Source: Acidobacteriota bacterium (lineage in GTDB: Bacteria > Acidobacteriota > Terriglobia > Terriglobales > Acidobacteriaceae). Taken from it: a DNA stretch of 59,257 nt. The DNA lies in contig JAFDVR010000011.1 of NCBI GenBank assembly GCA_018268855.1, positions 1 through 59,257 of the forward strand, in the 5' to 3' direction. Under the pieces are notes generated by a model, which had not been told where the DNA came from, searched no databases, and worked only from the letters and a program-made list of their open reading frames with translations. Position numbers and translations under genes: made by a program. Each line of letters opens with the position of its first letter. Within the stretch, counting starts at the first letter, position 1. Shown piece by piece: positions 17,284 through 26,010 of this stretch.

Positions 17284-18578
17284 GAGGAAAGTTTATCAGT
17301 TACAGCGGCGTCGTCTGTGTCCGGCTGCGGTGTGGCGGCTTCACTCTGCCAAGTGGGTGAAATGGCGCCCGCTCCAGCCTTCATGCTCACCTTCGCGGCA
17401 GCACGAACGAGTTTGCGCACTGGCCACGAGCCATTCTCCGGAAAGCAGATAGTACCGATGCGTTTGATCTCAGGGCGGTAATACCAGCGCTTGAGCAGGG
17501 CCAGATGGTCGGCTACTTCATCGAGATTGGCCGTAGGCGGTGTGCCGTCTTCCAGTTGCGTGAGGAGCGCGAGCAGCCGCTCCTCGGGTGTTTCTGTAGA
17601 CACGGCTTCGTCCAGCGCGACCGGTTGCAGCATGAGCGGCTGCGCAAAGAGGGAAGAGCCGACCTGGGATTGTTCTTTTGCGATGCGAATGCCGAGCGTG
17701 GAAAAGCGTTTCGGGCCGCGCAGACATCCACCATGGAGCAGCCACGCTTCCACAGTTGTGGCGTCGCGCGCGGAAGGTAGAAGGAGCACCGCGCGAAGTT
17801 CGCTGACGGGGCGCACGATTTCTCCTGCGGACTCGGCCGTGGCTTTCACTTCGGTGTAACGCGCATGCGCGGCTGCGGCGGCTTCAAACTCCATGGCTTC
17901 GGAGGCGCGATCGCGTTCAGTGGCGATGGTGGTCAGCAGAGACTCTCCGCGTGTGTTCAGAAAGTCTGCGACAGCTTTTGCCTCTGCACCATATTCTTCA
18001 TCGCTCACGCGAAGCTGACACGGCGCGTTGCACTTCTTCATCTCGCCATAGACGCAGCCTGGATGATCGTGCGCAGGCCTAAGCTCTTCATGGCAGCGGC
18101 GCAGCTTGAACAACTCATGCACGCCGTCGAGATAGCGTTCCGCGGCAGCGCGCGATGCGAAGGGGCCATAGGTGTGTTTCAGCGCGCGGCGCGTGAGCTT
18201 GTTCGTAACATAGAGGCGAGGGAAGCGGTTCTCCGCTGCGAAACGGATGAAGTACGGCGCGCGCAGCTTCAGGCGCTTGCGGGCTTCATCGAGTGAAAAG
18301 TATTCCGCATAGGCGCGATAGAGGACGAGGTTCGATTCAAAGTCGGAACCGGTGATACGCCATGCGATCTTTGCAATGCGGTCACGGAGCGCGATGCGCG
18401 CGGTCTGTCCTTCGGCTGGTTGTAGAAGACGTGCGAAGCGGCGATGGAGATTGGTCGTCTTAGCGAGATAGGGCTTGTCGCCCTGTGCGCCAAAGAGTGC
18501 GAGCACGCCACAGGCTTTCGGCGAAGCTGCAAGAGCTTCATCGATGCTGATGGTTTCGTGCTCGAAGATTTGATCCAC
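17280..18578 (-). CDS. Shortened UvrC-like protein (degenerate GIY-YIG, no C-terminal nuclease)
   Basis: UvrC makes both incisions in nucleotide excision repair. This 432-residue paralogue keeps only the first half. A GIY-YIG-like segment (CGVLALF at 23-29, PYLAKTTNLHRRF at 36-48, Glu near 81) is recognisable but the GIY tyrosine is gone. Four cysteines (162, 175, 183, 187; GCVYGEMKKCNAPCQ) match the UvrC iron-sulphur cysteines, and a UVR-like helix (FEAAAAAHARYTEVKA) follows. The RNase H-like domain and HhH motifs of full UvrC (about 600 residues) are absent. Start GTG at 18578; the stop overlaps rpe. It may be a Cho-like single-incision enzyme or a structural homologue. Confidence 0.75.
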   Translation of the reverse strand: MDQIFEHETISIDEALAASPKACGVLALFGAQGDKPYLAKTTNLHRRFARLLQPAEGQTARIALRDRIAKIAWRITGSDFESNLVLYRAYAEYFSLDEARKRLKLRAPYFIRFAAENRFPRLYVTNKLTRRALKHTYGPFASRAAAERYLDGVHELFKLRRCHEELRPAHDHPGCVYGEMKKCNAPCQLRVSDEEYGAEAKAVADFLNTRGESLLTTIATERDRASEAMEFEAAAAAHARYTEVKATAESAGEIVRPVSELRAVLLLPSARDATTVEAWLLHGGCLRGPKRFSTLGIRIAKEQSQVGSSLFAQPLMLQPVALDEAVSTETPEERLLALLTQLEDGTPPTANLDEVADHLALLKRWYYRPEIKRIGTICFPENGSWPVRKLVRAAAKVSMKAGAGAISPTWQSEAATPQPDTDDAAVTDKLSS

Positions 18579-18634
18579 GCGGAAATTCTACTTTCTCATT
18601 GCGGGCTGTGTATTTCCGAAGCAGCAAAAGTCTT

Positions 18635-18645
18635 GCACCTGGTGC
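18635..18645. promoter_or_regulatory. Palindrome upstream of the HigBA-like locus (possible operator)
   Basis: GCACC-T-GGTGC is a perfect 11-base palindrome 14 bases before the toxin start, in the 80-base divergent gap with the UvrC-like gene. Type II antitoxins with an HTH usually repress their own promoter through such sites. The assignment rests only on position and symmetry. Confidence 0.4.
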
Positions 18646-18658
18646 TACTATGAAATAG

Positions 18659-19035
18659 ATGGCATCGACCGCTGAGAAGTCTGTCAGAGTGTTCAAAACT
18701 GCATGGTTTGCGAAAGCAGCTCGCAAGGCGCATATCTACGATGACGAGCTTTGTGCTGCGATCCTTCAGGTGGCGCAAGGACAGGCAGATGATCTGGGAG
18801 GCGGTGTTTACAAGAAACGGCTTCGCAAGACCAATATCGCTCGATCATTCTTGCCAGGTTCGGAGCATTTTGGATTTATGAATACCTGTTTGCCAAACAG
18901 AACCGGGCGAACATTGATGAAGATGAACTGGTCGAATTTCGCAAGCTGGTGAAAGCTTATGAAAACCTAACGACCAAACAAGTGAATCAACTTTTACAAG
19001 ATCGCGCATGGAAGGAGATTTGCAATGGCAGCTAA
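18659..19035 (+). pseudogene. HigB/RelE-type toxin gene, broken by a one-base deletion
   Basis: The N-terminal frame encodes VRVFKTAWFAKAARKAHI, DDELCAAILQVAQGQ and DLGGGVYKKRLRK, as in RelE/HigB-like (DUF1044-type) mRNA interferases. After KKRLRK the expected continuation QYRSIILAR, FGAFWIYEYLFAKQNRANID and DEDELVEFRKLV is found in the next frame, open to 19035. One missing A near base 18830 explains it: with it the text reads KNQYRS. As it stands the product is 97 residues with a foreign tail and lacks the C-terminal half, so it should not be an active toxin. The downstream frame is still clean, so the lesion is recent or a sequencing error. The intact-frame stop would overlap the antitoxin start by 11 bases. 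Confidence 0.8.
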
Positions 19036-19348
19036 ACGTAAATTCAAAAGCGATGCCTTTGAGGCGATTCATTCTTCTGCTAGCTCTTTGTACAAGGTTG
19101 GAGCGATCGATAAGACCACGATGCGGCATTTTGACGAATCGTGCCTTGCAGCGCCACTTGTTCTGAAGCCCAGTCAGATAAAGAAACTGCGGGCACGTCT
19201 CAGGGTGAGTCAGCCGGTATTTGCTCGTTATCTGAATACGAGCGAGTCGACTATCGAGAAGTGGGAGACTGGGGCAAAGCAGCCAAGCGGAATGGCGCTT
19301 AAGCTTCTGTCGGTGGTGGAGAAGCATGGTCTGGAAGCGCTCGTATAA
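19025..19348 (+). CDS. HigA/XRE-type antitoxin
   Basis: A 107-residue DNA-binding protein. The C-terminal half holds a Cro/CI helix-turn-helix, about residues 57-92 (PSQIKKLRARLRVSQPVFARY, LNTSESTIEKWETGAKQPSG), typical of antitoxins encoded after RelE-like toxins and of NadS/HigA-like regulators. The N-terminal part (LYKVGAIDKTTMRHFDES) would contact the toxin. The gene is intact with an AAGGAGATTTGC ribosome region inside the end of the toxin gene. It probably represses the locus. Because the toxin is frameshifted, this may now be a solitary antitoxin. Confidence 0.85.
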   Translation: MAAKRKFKSDAFEAIHSSASSLYKVGAIDKTTMRHFDESCLAAPLVLKPSQIKKLRARLRVSQPVFARYLNTSESTIEKWETGAKQPSGMALKLLSVVEKHGLEALV

Positions 19349-19377
19349 CTGAGTGCTGAAAGATTAGAGCAACTCAG

Positions 19378-20766
19378 TTACTCGCCTGCAATCGTCATAC
19401 CTTCGACACGGATCGTTGGCACGGCGGCAGAGCCTCGCCAGATGAGATCGCTGCCGATGGCGACGATGTTGCGGTAGATGTCTTTGAGATTGCCGGCGAT
19501 GGTGATCTCTTCGACTGCGCCGGTGAATTCGCCGTTCTCAATCCACAGGCCGGACGCGCCCTGCGAGTAGTCGCCGGTGACAAGGTTCACGCCGGAGCCG
19601 AGTGTTTCGATGACATACAGGCCGCTCTTCACGTCGCCGATGATCTCGTCTGGCGATTGCGTGCCTGGCTGGAGATAGAAGTTGCCGCTGCCGATGCCGG
19701 AAGCGCCTGCGAGTCCGCGTGAGGCGTTACCGGTGGAGTGCATGTTGAGCTTGCGCGCGGTGTAGGTGTTGAGCACGTAGCTGGAGAGGATGCCGCGATC
19801 GATGATGGTGGTGCGCTGCATCGGCAGGCCGTCGCCGTCGAAGGGAAGAGTGCCGAAGCCTGCGAGCCCGGGTTCCAGCATCATGGTGCCGTCGTCGATG
19901 ACGGAGATGTTTTCGTTCGCGACCTGCTGGCCGAGCTTGCCTTCGAAGAAGGTGGCGTGGCGATAGATGGCATCGCCGTTGGCCGCGTCGAAGATGTTGC
20001 CGATGAGCGAGCGTGCGATCTCAGGTGGGAAGACAATGGTTGCGCGTTGCGTCTTCACGCGCTTGGCGCCGAGACGGCGGACGGCACGGCGCGCGGCTTC
20101 TTTACCGACGGCTTCGGGCGAATCGAGTTTGCGGAGCGTGCGCGCGCTGGATGACCAGTAGTCGCGCTGCATGCCACTGGCATCCTGCGCGATTGGCATG
20201 GCGGCGATGCCGCAGTAGCTTTTGCGGTATTCGCCGACGAAGCCGCGTGAGTTGGCCATCACTTTGTAGGAGGTTGCCGCGTCGAAGGTGCCGCCGTCGG
20301 AGTTCTGGATGCGCACGTCAGCGGACATGGCTGCAGCTTCTGCGCGGCGCGCGAGATCAATGCGGTCTTCCGGCGGGAGCGAGTAGACATCTTCGAAAAA
20401 GAGACCCATCCCTTCAGAGGTGCGCTTGTGTGAAAACGCGCCTGCATCGGGAAGCCCGGCGAAGGGGTCTTCTTCAGCGATCTTTGCGAGTTCGATGGCG
20501 CCGTTGAGAAGACGCGCGATGCCTTCTTCGCTGAGATCGCTTGTGGATGTAGTAGCTGTGCGCTGGCCGTTGAAGACGCGCAGGCCGATGGCACGAGAAC
20601 CCGATTGCGTGAGCGTTTCCACATGCCCAAGCCGCACTTTGACGGAGAATTCGTCGCCTTCATAAGCGACGGATTCGGCATCGGTTGCGCCGAGTTTTTT
20701 TGCGCGCTCCATCACGTCCATGGCGAGTTGCTTGAGATCGGTATGCGTATTCGTTTTGGTGGTCAT
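19378..20766 (-). CDS. pmbA: Metalloprotease-related protein PmbA/TldE
   Basis: TldE, together with TldD, forms a heterodimeric protease that degrades unfolded peptides, processes microcin B17 and antagonises CcdB in E. coli. The 462-residue product shows the TldD/PmbA three-part fold: an N-terminal domain with DAESVAYEGDEFSVKVR, a middle part, and the C-terminal barrel with FFEGKLGQQVANENISVIDDG and GFGTLPFDGDGLPMQRTTII. It lacks the HExxxH zinc motif, as expected of the TldE partner. tldD lies 29 bases upstream on the same strand, so they form an operon. Confidence 0.93.
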   Translation of the reverse strand: MTTKTNTHTDLKQLAMDVMERAKKLGATDAESVAYEGDEFSVKVRLGHVETLTQSGSRAIGLRVFNGQRTATTSTSDLSEEGIARLLNGAIELAKIAEEDPFAGLPDAGAFSHKRTSEGMGLFFEDVYSLPPEDRIDLARRAEAAAMSADVRIQNSDGGTFDAATSYKVMANSRGFVGEYRKSYCGIAAMPIAQDASGMQRDYWSSSARTLRKLDSPEAVGKEAARRAVRRLGAKRVKTQRATIVFPPEIARSLIGNIFDAANGDAIYRHATFFEGKLGQQVANENISVIDDGTMMLEPGLAGFGTLPFDGDGLPMQRTTIIDRGILSSYVLNTYTARKLNMHSTGNASRGLAGASGIGSGNFYLQPGTQSPDEIIGDVKSGLYVIETLGSGVNLVTGDYSQGASGLWIENGEFTGAVEEITIAGNLKDIYRNIVAIGSDLIWRGSAAVPTIRVEGMTIAGE

Positions 20767-20795
20767 GATCTTTCCTGACTAGCATGCAGACGCGC

Positions 20796-22235
20796 TTATT
20801 TTCCCGTGCCCCCGACGGTCATCTTGTCGAGCTTGATGGTTGGCATGCCTACGCCCACCGGTACTCCTTGGCCTTTTTTGCCGCAGGTGCCGATGCCTTC
20901 ATCCAGTGCAAGATCGTGGCCGACCATGCTGACGTAATGCAGTGCCGTAGGACCGTCGCCGACGAGCATCGCGTTCTTCACAGGAGCGGTGATTTTGCCG
21001 TCTTCAATCAGGTACGCCTCGCTGGCGGCGAAGACAAATTTTCCATTGGTGATATCGACTGATCCGCCTGAGAAGTTCACGGCGTAGATGCCGTTCTGCA
21101 CGCTGCGAAGAATATCGTCTGGGTCGTCTTTGCCGGCGAGCATATAGGTGTTGGTCATGCGCGGCATGGGGATATTGGAGTAACTCTCGCGGCGTCCGCT
21201 GCCGGTAGCGGGGATGCCCATGAGTTTGGCGGAGAGCTTGTCGCTCATGTAGGCGCGCAGGATGCCGTTTTCGATGAGCAGCGTGTTCTGCGAGACTGCG
21301 CCTTCGTCGTCGATGTGGATGGAGCCGCGGCGGTTTGCAATGGTGCCGTTGTCGGCGACGGAGACTTTTTCGCTGGCTACCTTTTGTCCCATTAGGCCAG
21401 CGAAGGCGGATTGTTTTTTGCGATTGAAGTCTGCTTCCAGGCCGTGGCCGACGGCTTCGTGAATCAGCACGCCGGGCCAGCCGGGGCCGAGGACGACGGG
21501 CATTTCGCCTGCGGGAGCGTCGATGGCTTCGAGTTGCAGGATGGCCTGCCGTGCGGCTTCGCGAGCAAAGTATTCGGGCGTTTTGTCGGCGTTGTAGTAG
21601 CTGATTTCGGCGCGGCCCCCGCCGCCGGACGAGCCGCGCGCGGTTTGTCCGGCAGCATCGCGCGCGAGTACCCCGATGCTGAGGCGGCTGAGTGGCTGCG
21701 TGTCGTACGCGTAGGTGCCGTCGCTGGCGACGATGAGGATGCGGCGGACTTCGTCGGCGAACCCGGCGCGGACTTGCGTGATGCGACTGTCGTAGACACG
21801 AGCGGCTTTGTCGGCGCGTTGCACGAGTTCGAGCTTGGCGGCGATCTCCGCATCTATGCCGCTGACGGGGTAGAGAACTGGCGCTTCGGTTTCTACAAAC
21901 GGTTTTATGGTGGTTTTGCTGGTGCTGTCCGCGATGAGCGCGGCGGTACGTGCGGCTTTGAGCAGGCGTGCTTCGCTGAGATCGTTCGTGTAGGAGAAGC
22001 CGGTGCGCTCGCCGCAGAGCACGCGGATGCCGCAGCCGACGGAGTATCCTTGCGAGGCGGATTTGACGATGCTCTCGTCGATGGAGATGGATGTGGAGGC
22101 GACGCTCTCGAAGTAAAGCTCGGCGAAATCTCCGCCTGCGCTTAGGGCTTCCGCAAGGCAGCGTTCGAGCGTGCGTTCGGTGATGCCCATCCGGTCGCGA
22201 AAATATTCTGCCCGCACAGAGTTCGTTGTTGCCAT
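20796..22235 (-). CDS. tldD: Metalloprotease TldD
   Basis: The catalytic half of the TldD/TldE peptidase. The 479-residue product contains the zinc motif HEAVGHGLEAD (HExxxH) in the middle, with the preceding VVLGPGWPGVL strand and the following MGQKVASEKVSVADNGT. The C-terminal FVFAASEAYLIEDGKIT and MLVGDGPTALHYVSMVG are family marks, ending in a GTCGKKGQGVPVGVGMPT loop with the third metal ligand Cys. First gene of the operon with pmbA. The start ATG at 22235 has GGAGAAATGGC context. No RiPP precursor candidate is seen nearby. Confidence 0.95.
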   Translation of the reverse strand: MATTNSVRAEYFRDRMGITERTLERCLAEALSAGGDFAELYFESVASTSISIDESIVKSASQGYSVGCGIRVLCGERTGFSYTNDLSEARLLKAARTAALIADSTSKTTIKPFVETEAPVLYPVSGIDAEIAAKLELVQRADKAARVYDSRITQVRAGFADEVRRILIVASDGTYAYDTQPLSRLSIGVLARDAAGQTARGSSGGGGRAEISYYNADKTPEYFAREAARQAILQLEAIDAPAGEMPVVLGPGWPGVLIHEAVGHGLEADFNRKKQSAFAGLMGQKVASEKVSVADNGTIANRRGSIHIDDEGAVSQNTLLIENGILRAYMSDKLSAKLMGIPATGSGRRESYSNIPMPRMTNTYMLAGKDDPDDILRSVQNGIYAVNFSGGSVDITNGKFVFAASEAYLIEDGKITAPVKNAMLVGDGPTALHYVSMVGHDLALDEGIGTCGKKGQGVPVGVGMPTIKLDKMTVGGTGK

Positions 22236-22278
22236 TTCTCCTCATTGTACCGAGCCCGCGCGTGCTACCTTGAGACGC

Positions 22279-22833
22279 ATGAGCACACAGCCTGTTGATG
22301 CGGCGCTTGAGGCGCTGCGCTATCCGATTGGACGCTTCAAGCGTCCTGAGACCGTGACCCTCACCGACCGTGAAACGGCGATTGGCGCATTAGCGGAACT
22401 GCCGGAGAACCTGCGGCACGCGCTCGAAGATCTGGACGACGAACAACTGGATACGCCCTACCGGGACGGTGGATGGACGGTGCGCGCTCTGACACACCAT
22501 ATTGCGGATTCTCATATGACGGCATTCTCGCGTATTCGTTTTGCGCTTACAGAAGACGCGCCAACGGTAAAGGCCTATAGCGAGGACGCATGGGCCAAAC
22601 TGCACGATTCGCAGGCTGCTCCAGCGATATGGAGCGTACAACTGCTGGAGGCGCTGCATGCGCGTTGGGTGATGCTGCTGCAGGGTCTGAGCGATGCAGA
22701 GTGGCAACGGACCTTTGTGCATCCGGAGAGGCCGCATCCGCTTACGATTGAAACGTCTGTGTTGATCTACGCGTGGCACTCACGGCACCATGTAGCGCAC
22801 ATTACGCATCTCCGTGAGCGTAACGGCTGGTAG
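22279..22833 (+). CDS. YfiT/BstA-like DinB-fold metal-dependent transferase or hydrolase
   Basis: A 184-residue four-helix DinB-fold protein similar to B. subtilis YfiT/BstA, a putative metal-dependent hydrolase or thiol transferase. The metal-binding histidines are visible in VRALTHHIADSHM (about residues 67-80) and WHSRHHVAHI (about 168-177). PIGRFKRP near the N-terminus is typical of the YfiT subfamily. The start at 22279 is chosen because the family N-terminus is there; a longer frame adds residues antisense to tldD. The next gene starts 5 bases after its stop, so the two form an operon. Confidence 0.88.
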   Translation: MSTQPVDAALEALRYPIGRFKRPETVTLTDRETAIGALAELPENLRHALEDLDDEQLDTPYRDGGWTVRALTHHIADSHMTAFSRIRFALTEDAPTVKAYSEDAWAKLHDSQAAPAIWSVQLLEALHARWVMLLQGLSDAEWQRTFVHPERPHPLTIETSVLIYAWHSRHHVAHITHLRERNGW

Positions 22834-22838
22834 GCAAA

Positions 22839-24449
22839 ATGAAGTCGGCGTCACCTGTAGAGCAAACGCCGGAGCAGATGGGCGCGGAGATCGAGGAGTT
22901 CTTCGCCGCGCACGAGCGCGTCCTGATGCTGGAAGATGGGCGTCCGCTATTCGATTTTGTGGAGGCGAAGTATTCGTTGACCACCGAACACGGGCGCTGC
23001 ACGCTGCACTGCTGGAGCGAGGAGCGGAACGTTGTTCGCAGAGTGGTGGCGACGAAGAAGCGCAAGGGCGAACTGCAGCTCTTTACGTTGCGATTTGGGC
23101 AGACTAAGCCGCAATTGCTGGAATTAGTCAGCGATCCTGATCGCAGAACGCAGACGGCGCGCGAACAGTCGCGTGTGCGCTATCTGCCGCGCATTGAGCG
23201 TGTGCTGCGGAATAACTTTCCGAATTGGGTTATTGATCCATTTAGCACCGCGATGGACCTGGAGAAGTCGTTCGGGCCAGCGTACGCGCGCGGTGTGATG
23301 CACAGCGGGCAGCAGGCCTGGGCGGTTGTGGGTGTGAATGCGGAAGAGTCGCCTGCAACCGTGGATGGTGTACTGACGATTGGGATTCTCTGGTTGCAGC
23401 ATTGCCGCGATCACGGCGATGGGCGAAGACTGTTTCAGGGGCTTCGCATTGTTGTGCCGAAGGGATTGGCGCAACTTACGTTGTCCCGAATGCAGTGGCT
23501 GCGAACCGATGCGGCCAAGTGGGAACTGTACGAGTTCGATGAGCGCAATGAGGTGCTGATCGAACGTGATGCTTGCGATACGGGCAACCTGGCTACGCGG
23601 CTTCCGCATGCACCGGATGAGCAGGCGGCGAAGGAGCGGTTCGGCGATGCTGTTGCCCGCGTGATGGAGCTTGTTCCTGCTAGTTATCGCGATGTAGTGG
23701 AGCAGCGTTTGCGCTCGTCTACGCATCTTGCGCTGCTGCTGCATGGGCTTGAGTTTGCGCGTGTGCGGCAGACGGTCTCTGCAAATTCATTTAATCGCGT
23801 AGTTGAAATTACCGTTGGTGCTGGAGCTAATGAGACTCCACTGACGGACGAATCTGAGCCGATGCTGCGCGCGATGCTGGAGCGCCTGTTCGACCGACGC
23901 AGACCGGGCGGGAGCGTGAAAGATCCTCTGTATCGCATGCAACCGGAGCGTTGGCTGGAGTCAATGTTGCGGCGCGACATTGCCGTGCTGACTGCGGGTG
24001 CTAACTCGTTTGCGCAGCTTGATGCGGAACATGTGTATGCCCAGGTGCCTGCGTTTGCTGCTGCCGATCATGGCATGATCGATCTGCTTACGGTCACGCG
24101 AGACGGGCGCCTTGCCGTGCTGGAACTCAAGGCGAACGAGGACATGCACTTTGCTTTGCAGGCGCTGGATTACTGGGTGCGCGTCCGCTGGCATCATACG
24201 CAGACCGTAGATGCTTCTACGGGTTTAGGCGCTCTGCAACAGCATGGATTCTTTCCTTCGCTCCGGTTGCGGAGTGAAGCTCCGCTGTTGTTTCTAGTTG
24301 CTCCGTCGTTACGGGTGCATCCGGCAACGGAAACTGTTCTGCGCTATCTCAAGGCTGAGGTGGAGTGGACTATTGTTGCCCTGAGCGAGAAGTGGCGCGA
24401 GGGGCCGAAAGTCATTTTTCGAAAGCGTTCGCGCGGACAGAAAATCTAA
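22839..24449 (+). CDS. Uncharacterised protein with a PD-(D/E)XK-like nuclease fold at the C-terminus
   Basis: A 536-residue protein I do not recognise as a named family. The C-terminal third carries a plausible PD-(D/E)XK core: Glu374 in WLESMLRRDI, Asp415 in HGMIDLLTV, then a strand with LAVLELKAN giving Glu429 and Lys431, and a following helix with Gln441 (FALQALDYW). This order and spacing match restriction-endonuclease-fold enzymes such as the NucS/McrC-like groups. The N-terminal 340 residues are mixed alpha/beta (YSLTTEHGRCTLHCWSEERN, GLRIVVPKG) with no match I can name. It follows the YfiT-like gene by 5 bases and ends overlapping the convergent dus gene by 4 bases. Nuclease activity is inferred, not shown. 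Confidence 0.7.
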   Translation: MKSASPVEQTPEQMGAEIEEFFAAHERVLMLEDGRPLFDFVEAKYSLTTEHGRCTLHCWSEERNVVRRVVATKKRKGELQLFTLRFGQTKPQLLELVSDPDRRTQTAREQSRVRYLPRIERVLRNNFPNWVIDPFSTAMDLEKSFGPAYARGVMHSGQQAWAVVGVNAEESPATVDGVLTIGILWLQHCRDHGDGRRLFQGLRIVVPKGLAQLTLSRMQWLRTDAAKWELYEFDERNEVLIERDACDTGNLATRLPHAPDEQAAKERFGDAVARVMELVPASYRDVVEQRLRSSTHLALLLHGLEFARVRQTVSANSFNRVVEITVGAGANETPLTDESEPMLRAMLERLFDRRRPGGSVKDPLYRMQPERWLESMLRRDIAVLTAGANSFAQLDAEHVYAQVPAFAAADHGMIDLLTVTRDGRLAVLELKANEDMHFALQALDYWVRVRWHHTQTVDASTGLGALQQHGFFPSLRLRSEAPLLFLVAPSLRVHPATETVLRYLKAEVEWTIVALSEKWREGPKVIFRKRSRGQKI

Positions 24450-25693
24450 TCGCACCCTTGACCCATTGCTTCGAGTGAGGGTTCTTCGGCAGTATCCGCT
24501 ACAGGCTTCATCTCCCCAGCAAAGAAGCGTTCTACTGCGTCCATCACGTCTACTCCGCGCTTGGCTTCGTAGATGGATTTGCGCAGGGCGCCGCCGCCGG
24601 GGATGCCGTGGGTGAACCATGAGGCGAACTGCTTCATCTTGCCGATGACGTCGCGTTGCGCGCTTTCGCGGTCCCGCTTGAGTTTCTTTTCGGCGTCCGT
24701 TTCGGCCATACCGTGGAATTCCGGGTGCTCCTGTTCCATTTCGGTGAGGAGCATGTCGAAGTAGGTGGTGATCATGCGGTGGCGGTCTTCGGCTGTCGGT
24801 GCGTCGTAACGGCCGGTTGCGGTGTACTGCGCGATCTGGCGGAAGAGCCACGGATTGGCGGGCGCGGCGCGACCGATCATCACGGCATCACAGTTGGTTT
24901 CGGCGACCATTGCCGCGGCGTCCTGCGGCGTGCGGATGTCGCCATTGCCGATGACGGGAATCTTGACAGCGTTCTTGATGGCGGCGATGTACTCCCAGCG
25001 CGCGTTGCCGCTGTATCCGTCTTCGCGGGTGCGGGCGTGGAGAGCGACGGCATTGAGGCCGCAGTCTTCCGCCATCTTCGCGAGTTCGACACAGACAATG
25101 TGCTGGTCGTTCCAGCCGATGCGGAACTTTACGGTGAAGGGAATCGTGATCTGTTTACGCACTGCTTCAAAGATGGTTTTGATGTGCGGCAGATCGCGGA
25201 GAAGGCCGGATCCTCCGTTGCACTTGACCACGCGCTTGGCGGGGCAGCCGAGGTTGAGATCGACGATGTCGAAGCCTGCATCCTGGCAGATGAGTGCGCT
25301 CTCGGCGAGCGTGTCCGCATGCGAGCCGAAGAGTTGCGCGGAGATGGGATGCTCGTCCTCGTAGTAAGTGAGATAGCGCTTGCGCTTGGATTCGCGCATG
25401 CGGGAAAGTCCGTCGGCGGAGGTGAACTCCGTCATAATGAGGCCGCAGCCGGACTGCTGATTGGTGGTGGTCTGCTCCACGTCCGTGGTGCCGGACGCGG
25501 GCGTAAACATGCTGGCGTTCTTGATGAAGCGGCGGAAGATGGTGTCCGTTACGCCGGCCATGGGAGCCAGCACCGTCGCGGGCGCAATGCGCACGTTGCC
25601 GATGGTGAACTCCGCGGGGACGCGGGCTTCAACGGGCATCTCCCGCTCAATCGTGTTTTCCCAGTTCTTCTTCATCAGAAACCAATCAGCCAT
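24446..25693 (-). CDS. dus: tRNA-dihydrouridine synthase
   Basis: Reduces uridine to dihydrouridine in the tRNA D-loop using FMN and NADPH. The 415-residue product shows Dus motifs: LAPMAGVTDTIFRRF for FMN binding, DLNLGCPAKRVVKCNGGSGLL with the catalytic Cys, VKFRIGWND, LHARTREDGYSG with the conserved His, and VIGNGDIRTPQDAA with MIGRAAPANPWLF for phosphate binding. It is longer than the usual 320-350 residues because of N-terminal and C-terminal extensions. I start at ATG 25693; ATG 25675 is an alternative and neither has a strong ribosome site. Probably of the DusB group, but the subgroup is not certain. Confidence 0.92.
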   Translation of the reverse strand: MADWFLMKKNWENTIEREMPVEARVPAEFTIGNVRIAPATVLAPMAGVTDTIFRRFIKNASMFTPASGTTDVEQTTTNQQSGCGLIMTEFTSADGLSRMRESKRKRYLTYYEDEHPISAQLFGSHADTLAESALICQDAGFDIVDLNLGCPAKRVVKCNGGSGLLRDLPHIKTIFEAVRKQITIPFTVKFRIGWNDQHIVCVELAKMAEDCGLNAVALHARTREDGYSGNARWEYIAAIKNAVKIPVIGNGDIRTPQDAAAMVAETNCDAVMIGRAAPANPWLFRQIAQYTATGRYDAPTAEDRHRMITTYFDMLLTEMEQEHPEFHGMAETDAEKKLKRDRESAQRDVIGKMKQFASWFTHGIPGGGALRKSIYEAKRGVDVMDAVERFFAGEMKPVADTAEEPSLEAMGQGCD

Positions 25694-26010
25694 GTGGGGG
25701 TACCCCCCCTCCCCTAGATCAATTTGTAAGATCCTGCGGCTCAATCACTTACAAAATGGGATGTCTGCAAAATCCTCCTGCGAAAGGGGTTAGAGGTAAA
25801 ATCCTCTTTCGAAACGACTTAGTTGCCTACTGCGGATTTCGTCAGAAAAGCGCCTATTTCTCTATTTTAGAGGATTTCAGGATTAAAACCGGCATATGGA
25901 AGTAGTAAGTCCTGAAGCACTTAGAAGGACAATAGGTTGACAGATTGTTTCGATAAGAGGGATGCAGACTAAACGGATCGAGGCAAAATGAGAAATTCTT
26001 CGCCTTTGGT
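25694..26010. repeat. Gene-free gap with inverted and direct repeats
   Basis: This 317-base gap has no credible ORF and holds several repeats. TTTGTAAG and CTTACAAA form an 8-bp inverted repeat around ATCCTGCGGCTCAATCA (about 25719-25757). Two imperfect 25-base direct copies follow at 25769-25793 and 25798-25822, both opening AAAATCCTC, with CGAAA in the middle and TTAG at the end (18 of 25 bases equal). Near the dus start the text GGGGGTACCCCCC is itself palindromic. The part 25830-26010 is AT-richer than the genes around it. This looks like a dispersed intergenic repeat or RNA-forming element. Confidence 0.5.

Noticed and set aside
18811..18840. Programmed -1 frameshift in the HigB-like toxin
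   Set aside because: No slippery heptamer in the right phase was found before the break; a one-base deletion explains the text better.
21004..22245. Long arginine-rich minus-strand frame (413 codons) inside tldD
   Set aside because: It is an out-of-frame reading of tldD with extreme Arg content; tldD itself is clear.
24656..25717. Long plus-strand frame (353 codons) opposite dus
   Set aside because: Antisense shadow of the dus codon pattern in GC-rich DNA; no ribosome site or family text.
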